Positions 5,111 to 7,049 of a stretch of DNA of 7,049 nucleotides are shown here, in pieces. The number at the start of each line of letters is the position of its first letter. The stretch's first letter is position 1. Under the pieces are notes generated by a model that saw nothing but the letters and a program-made list of their open reading frames with translations, ran no database searches and was not told where the DNA came from. Position numbers and translations under genes: made by a program. This DNA comes from an uncultured Bacilli bacterium (lineage in GTDB: Bacteria; Bacillota_I; Bacilli_A; RF39; UBA660), in assembly GCA_947631365.1 (NCBI GenBank), contig CANRLB010000057.1, forward strand, positions 1 to 7,049, written 5' to 3'.

Positions 5111-6068
5111 AATTTTGGCATGCCTCACTTAATTCTTTAACTAAGTTATTAACATCTTCTATATTTTTAATTTTAGCTCCACTAGCATATTTATGACCTC
5201 CACCATTATAACGTAAGGCAATTTCATTAATAATTGGTCCTCGACTTCTGATACTTATCTTATATTGATCATTTTTAATATCTTCCGTAATAAAACACCA
5301 CACTAATAAATCTTCAATAAAATTATAATTATTAATTAAATTAGATGGAGTTGCCACATCAACATTATATTCTTTTAAAACATTTTCGGTAATTATAATA
5401 TAACCAAAACGATTTTTATCAACTATTAAATTATTTGTTATATAAGCAATAAATTTATATTCCGAAAAAGGTCTTACATATAATTTTTCATATAAGGAAG
5501 TAAAATCAATATTACTTTCTTTAAGAAGATTAATAACTGTTTCCAAAGTTTCAATAGTAGTATTTTTTAAAGAAAATCTTTCACTATCAGATACTATTCC
5601 TAAAAATAAATTTTCCGCAATTTTTTGATTCAATTTTAATTTCGTATTAAGTATTAATTCGCTTACCATTTGACAAGTACTAGATTTAGTTTCATCAACC
5701 CATTCAATACTTGCTTCAATATCTTGTTTAGGGTGATGATCAATTTTTATAATCTCTTTATATTTTAAATTTTCAATACCATCTATTCTAGCCATATTAG
5801 GCACATCCAAAACAATTAATAAGCAATCATTAACTACTTCATAATCAATTTTATCTAAATTACCATATTTTTTAAACTTAGCTACTCCCACGCCGCCTGC
5901 ATATACACATTTACTAGGGAAGGTAAGTTTTATAGCATCTCTTAAAGCCAAACAGGAACAAATAGCATCCGGATCTGGCCCAACATGTCTTAATATAACT
6001 ATCGTTTGATATTTTTTTATTTGCCGATAAATTTTATTCAACAATTTGTTATTTATTATTTTAATCAC
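5091..6068 (-). CDS. nrnA: DHH/DHHA1 phosphoesterase, NrnA-type oligoribonuclease / pAp phosphatase
   Basis: NrnA degrades 2-5-base nanoRNAs and dephosphorylates 3',5'-pAp; relatives also cleave c-di-AMP products such as pApA. The 325-residue product has the family's usual length. Seen motifs: RHVGPDPDAICS (27-38, with metal ligands H28, D32 and D34), LDVPNM with D88, IDHHP (109-113, the DHH triad), D161 in SDSERF, and the DHHA1 nucleotide-binding GGGHKYASG (289-297). All catalytic metal ligands are present, so it should be active. The annotated GTG start (6068) lies in an unusual context: GGGGTGAT, an excellent anti-Shine-Dalgarno match, overlaps the start itself, and the first codons are ATT AAA ATA ATA. 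True initiation could therefore be a few codons downstream at a rare codon, but no upstream in-frame start exists before a stop. It follows ackA by 16 bases and overlaps recX by 20. The homologue in Mollicutes is MgpA. Confidence 0.92.
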   Translation of the reverse strand: MIKIINNKLLNKIYRQIKKYQTIVILRHVGPDPDAICSCLALRDAIKLTFPSKCVYAGGVGVAKFKKYGNLDKIDYEVVNDCLLIVLDVPNMARIDGIENLKYKEIIKIDHHPKQDIEASIEWVDETKSSTCQMVSELILNTKLKLNQKIAENLFLGIVSDSERFSLKNTTIETLETVINLLKESNIDFTSLYEKLYVRPFSEYKFIAYITNNLIVDKNRFGYIIITENVLKEYNVDVATPSNLINNYNFIEDLLVWCFITEDIKNDQYKISIRSRGPIINEIALRYNGGGHKYASGAKIKNIEDVNNLVKELSEACQNYENKEN

Positions 6069-6084
6069 CCCACTATTATTTAAT

Positions 6085-7049
6085 TTATTTACTAATTAAT
6101 TCTTGCGTATCAAGGGCAATCATTAATTCTTCATTAGTTGGTATAACATAAACAGGAACTTTTGATGCTGAACTAGAAATTAATCCTTCATGAAGATCTA
6201 AGTAAGATGCAATTTGATTATTTTTCTCACTATCAACAAAAATACCTAAACAATTTAATTTATTCAAAATATTTTCTCTAAATTCGCGAGCATTTTCACC
6301 TAAACCAGCCGTAAAGACTAAAGCATCAACTTTTCCTTCTAATTTAACATAATACTTAGCTATATAAGAAACAATTCTATCAATATACATGTCGTTTGCT
6401 AAAATACATTTTTGATTGCCTTTAGCCATTTCTTCTTCAATATCTCGATGATCTGAATACTCTTCACTTATGGCAAGTAATCCACTCTTTTTATTTAAAG
6501 CATTATCTACTTCTTCTATACTTAAATGAGCATTTTTCATAATATAAGGAATCATTGAGTAATCAATATCGCCACATCTTGTCCCCATCATTATACCCGA
6601 ATTAGGACTAAAGCCCATCGTTGTATCAATACTTATGCCATCTTTAATACAAGCTATACTTCCCCCACTTCCAATATGACAACTAATAATATTTACATTA
6701 TCTTTTCCTAACATTTCTTGTACTTTTTTCGTTATATAACGATGAGAAGTTCCATGAAAGCCATATTTACGCACACTATAATCTTTATACCATTCCCTTG
6801 GAACAGGATATAAATATTCTTTTTCCTTCATTGTTTGATGAAAAGCAGTATCAAAGACACCAACCATTGGCGTATTAGGCATTGCTTCTCTAAAAGCTTT
6901 AATTCCTACTATATTAGCGGGATTATGTAATGGAGCAAGTGGCGATAATTCTTCAATTGTTTTAATTACATCATCATTAATTAAAGTAGATTTACTATAC
7001 TTATCTCCACCATGAACAATTCTATGTCCCACACCATCAATTTCATCAA
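6085..7049 (-). CDS. ackA: Acetate kinase, 5' end outside the window
   Basis: Converts acetyl phosphate and ADP to acetate and ATP, the energy-yielding last step of the Pta-AckA pathway. The frame is open through base 7049, so an in-frame GTG at 7032 is internal and not the start. About 320 codons are here, the C-terminal four fifths of a usual ~400-residue protein; roughly 80 N-terminal residues are missing. Landmarks in order: VGHRIVHGGDKY at the extreme right (the acetate kinase signature 2), SPLAPLHNPANI, GVFDTAFHQTM, VRKYGFHGTSHRY (catalytic Arg and His region), ISCHIGSGGSI (phosphate-binding loop of the ASKHA fold), GIMMGTRCGDID, and FTAGLGENAREFRENI (adenine-binding region). The C-terminus ends ELISK. 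It is the first visible gene of the operon with nrnA and recX, 16 bases before the nrnA start. Its promoter must lie to the right of the window. Confidence 0.96.
   Translation of the reverse strand, partial: DEIDGVGHRIVHGGDKYSKSTLINDDVIKTIEELSPLAPLHNPANIVGIKAFREAMPNTPMVGVFDTAFHQTMKEKEYLYPVPREWYKDYSVRKYGFHGTSHRYITKKVQEMLGKDNVNIISCHIGSGGSIACIKDGISIDTTMGFSPNSGIMMGTRCGDIDYSMIPYIMKNAHLSIEEVDNALNKKSGLLAISEEYSDHRDIEEEMAKGNQKCILANDMYIDRIVSYIAKYYVKLEGKVDALVFTAGLGENAREFRENILNKLNCLGIFVDSEKNNQIASYLDLHEGLISSSASKVPVYVIPTNEELMIALDTQELISK

Noticed and set aside
4950..5132. Plus-strand open frame of 60 codons, Phe/Ile/Ser-rich
   Set aside because: It is the antisense of Lys/Glu-rich recX codons; apparent hydrophobicity comes from AT-rich composition.

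Overview
The window is a compact, very AT-rich stretch, probably from a low-GC Bacillota of the Bacilli / Erysipelotrichia / RF39-like kind. This rests on the A/T-rich codon use, strong AGGAGG-type ribosome binding sites, sigma-A-like promoters with TATAAT boxes, a PrsA-type foldase lipoprotein, an NrnA-type DHH phosphoesterase and YjcZ-like miniature membrane proteins. All ten tryptophans in the complete or near-complete genes are TGG and no frame is broken by TGA, so the standard bacterial code fits and a Mycoplasma-type code does not. The genus cannot be named from this sequence.

Left part (1-1500), all on the minus strand: the first 21 codons of a gene that runs off the left edge (faintly BRO-N-like) with its own promoter; an unrecognised 310-residue soluble protein with a near-perfect sigma-A promoter and its own terminator; and two tiny tandem genes of 28 and 46 codons, each with a strong ribosome binding site, encoding YjcZ/tiny-TM-type proteins. 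A sigma-K-like promoter may drive the tiny pair.

Middle (1500-4340): prsA, a lipoprotein peptidyl-prolyl isomerase, is read rightward from an extended -10 promoter that diverges from the tiny-gene promoter. It ends at a bidirectional terminator shared with a convergent minus-strand pair, a GNAT acetyltransferase followed 19 bases later by an unrecognised 393-residue protein with two C-terminal membrane helices.

Right part (4350-7049): a minus-strand operon ackA (5' end outside the window) - nrnA - recX, with a 16-base gap and then a 20-base overlap, closed by a strong terminator. It joins acetate/ATP metabolism, nanoRNA/pAp turnover and RecA control. These look like housekeeping genes packed together rather than a dedicated system.

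I see no CRISPR array, RNA gene, insertion sequence or clear defence system. The least explained items are the 310-residue orphan, the 393-residue membrane protein and the YjcZ-like pair.
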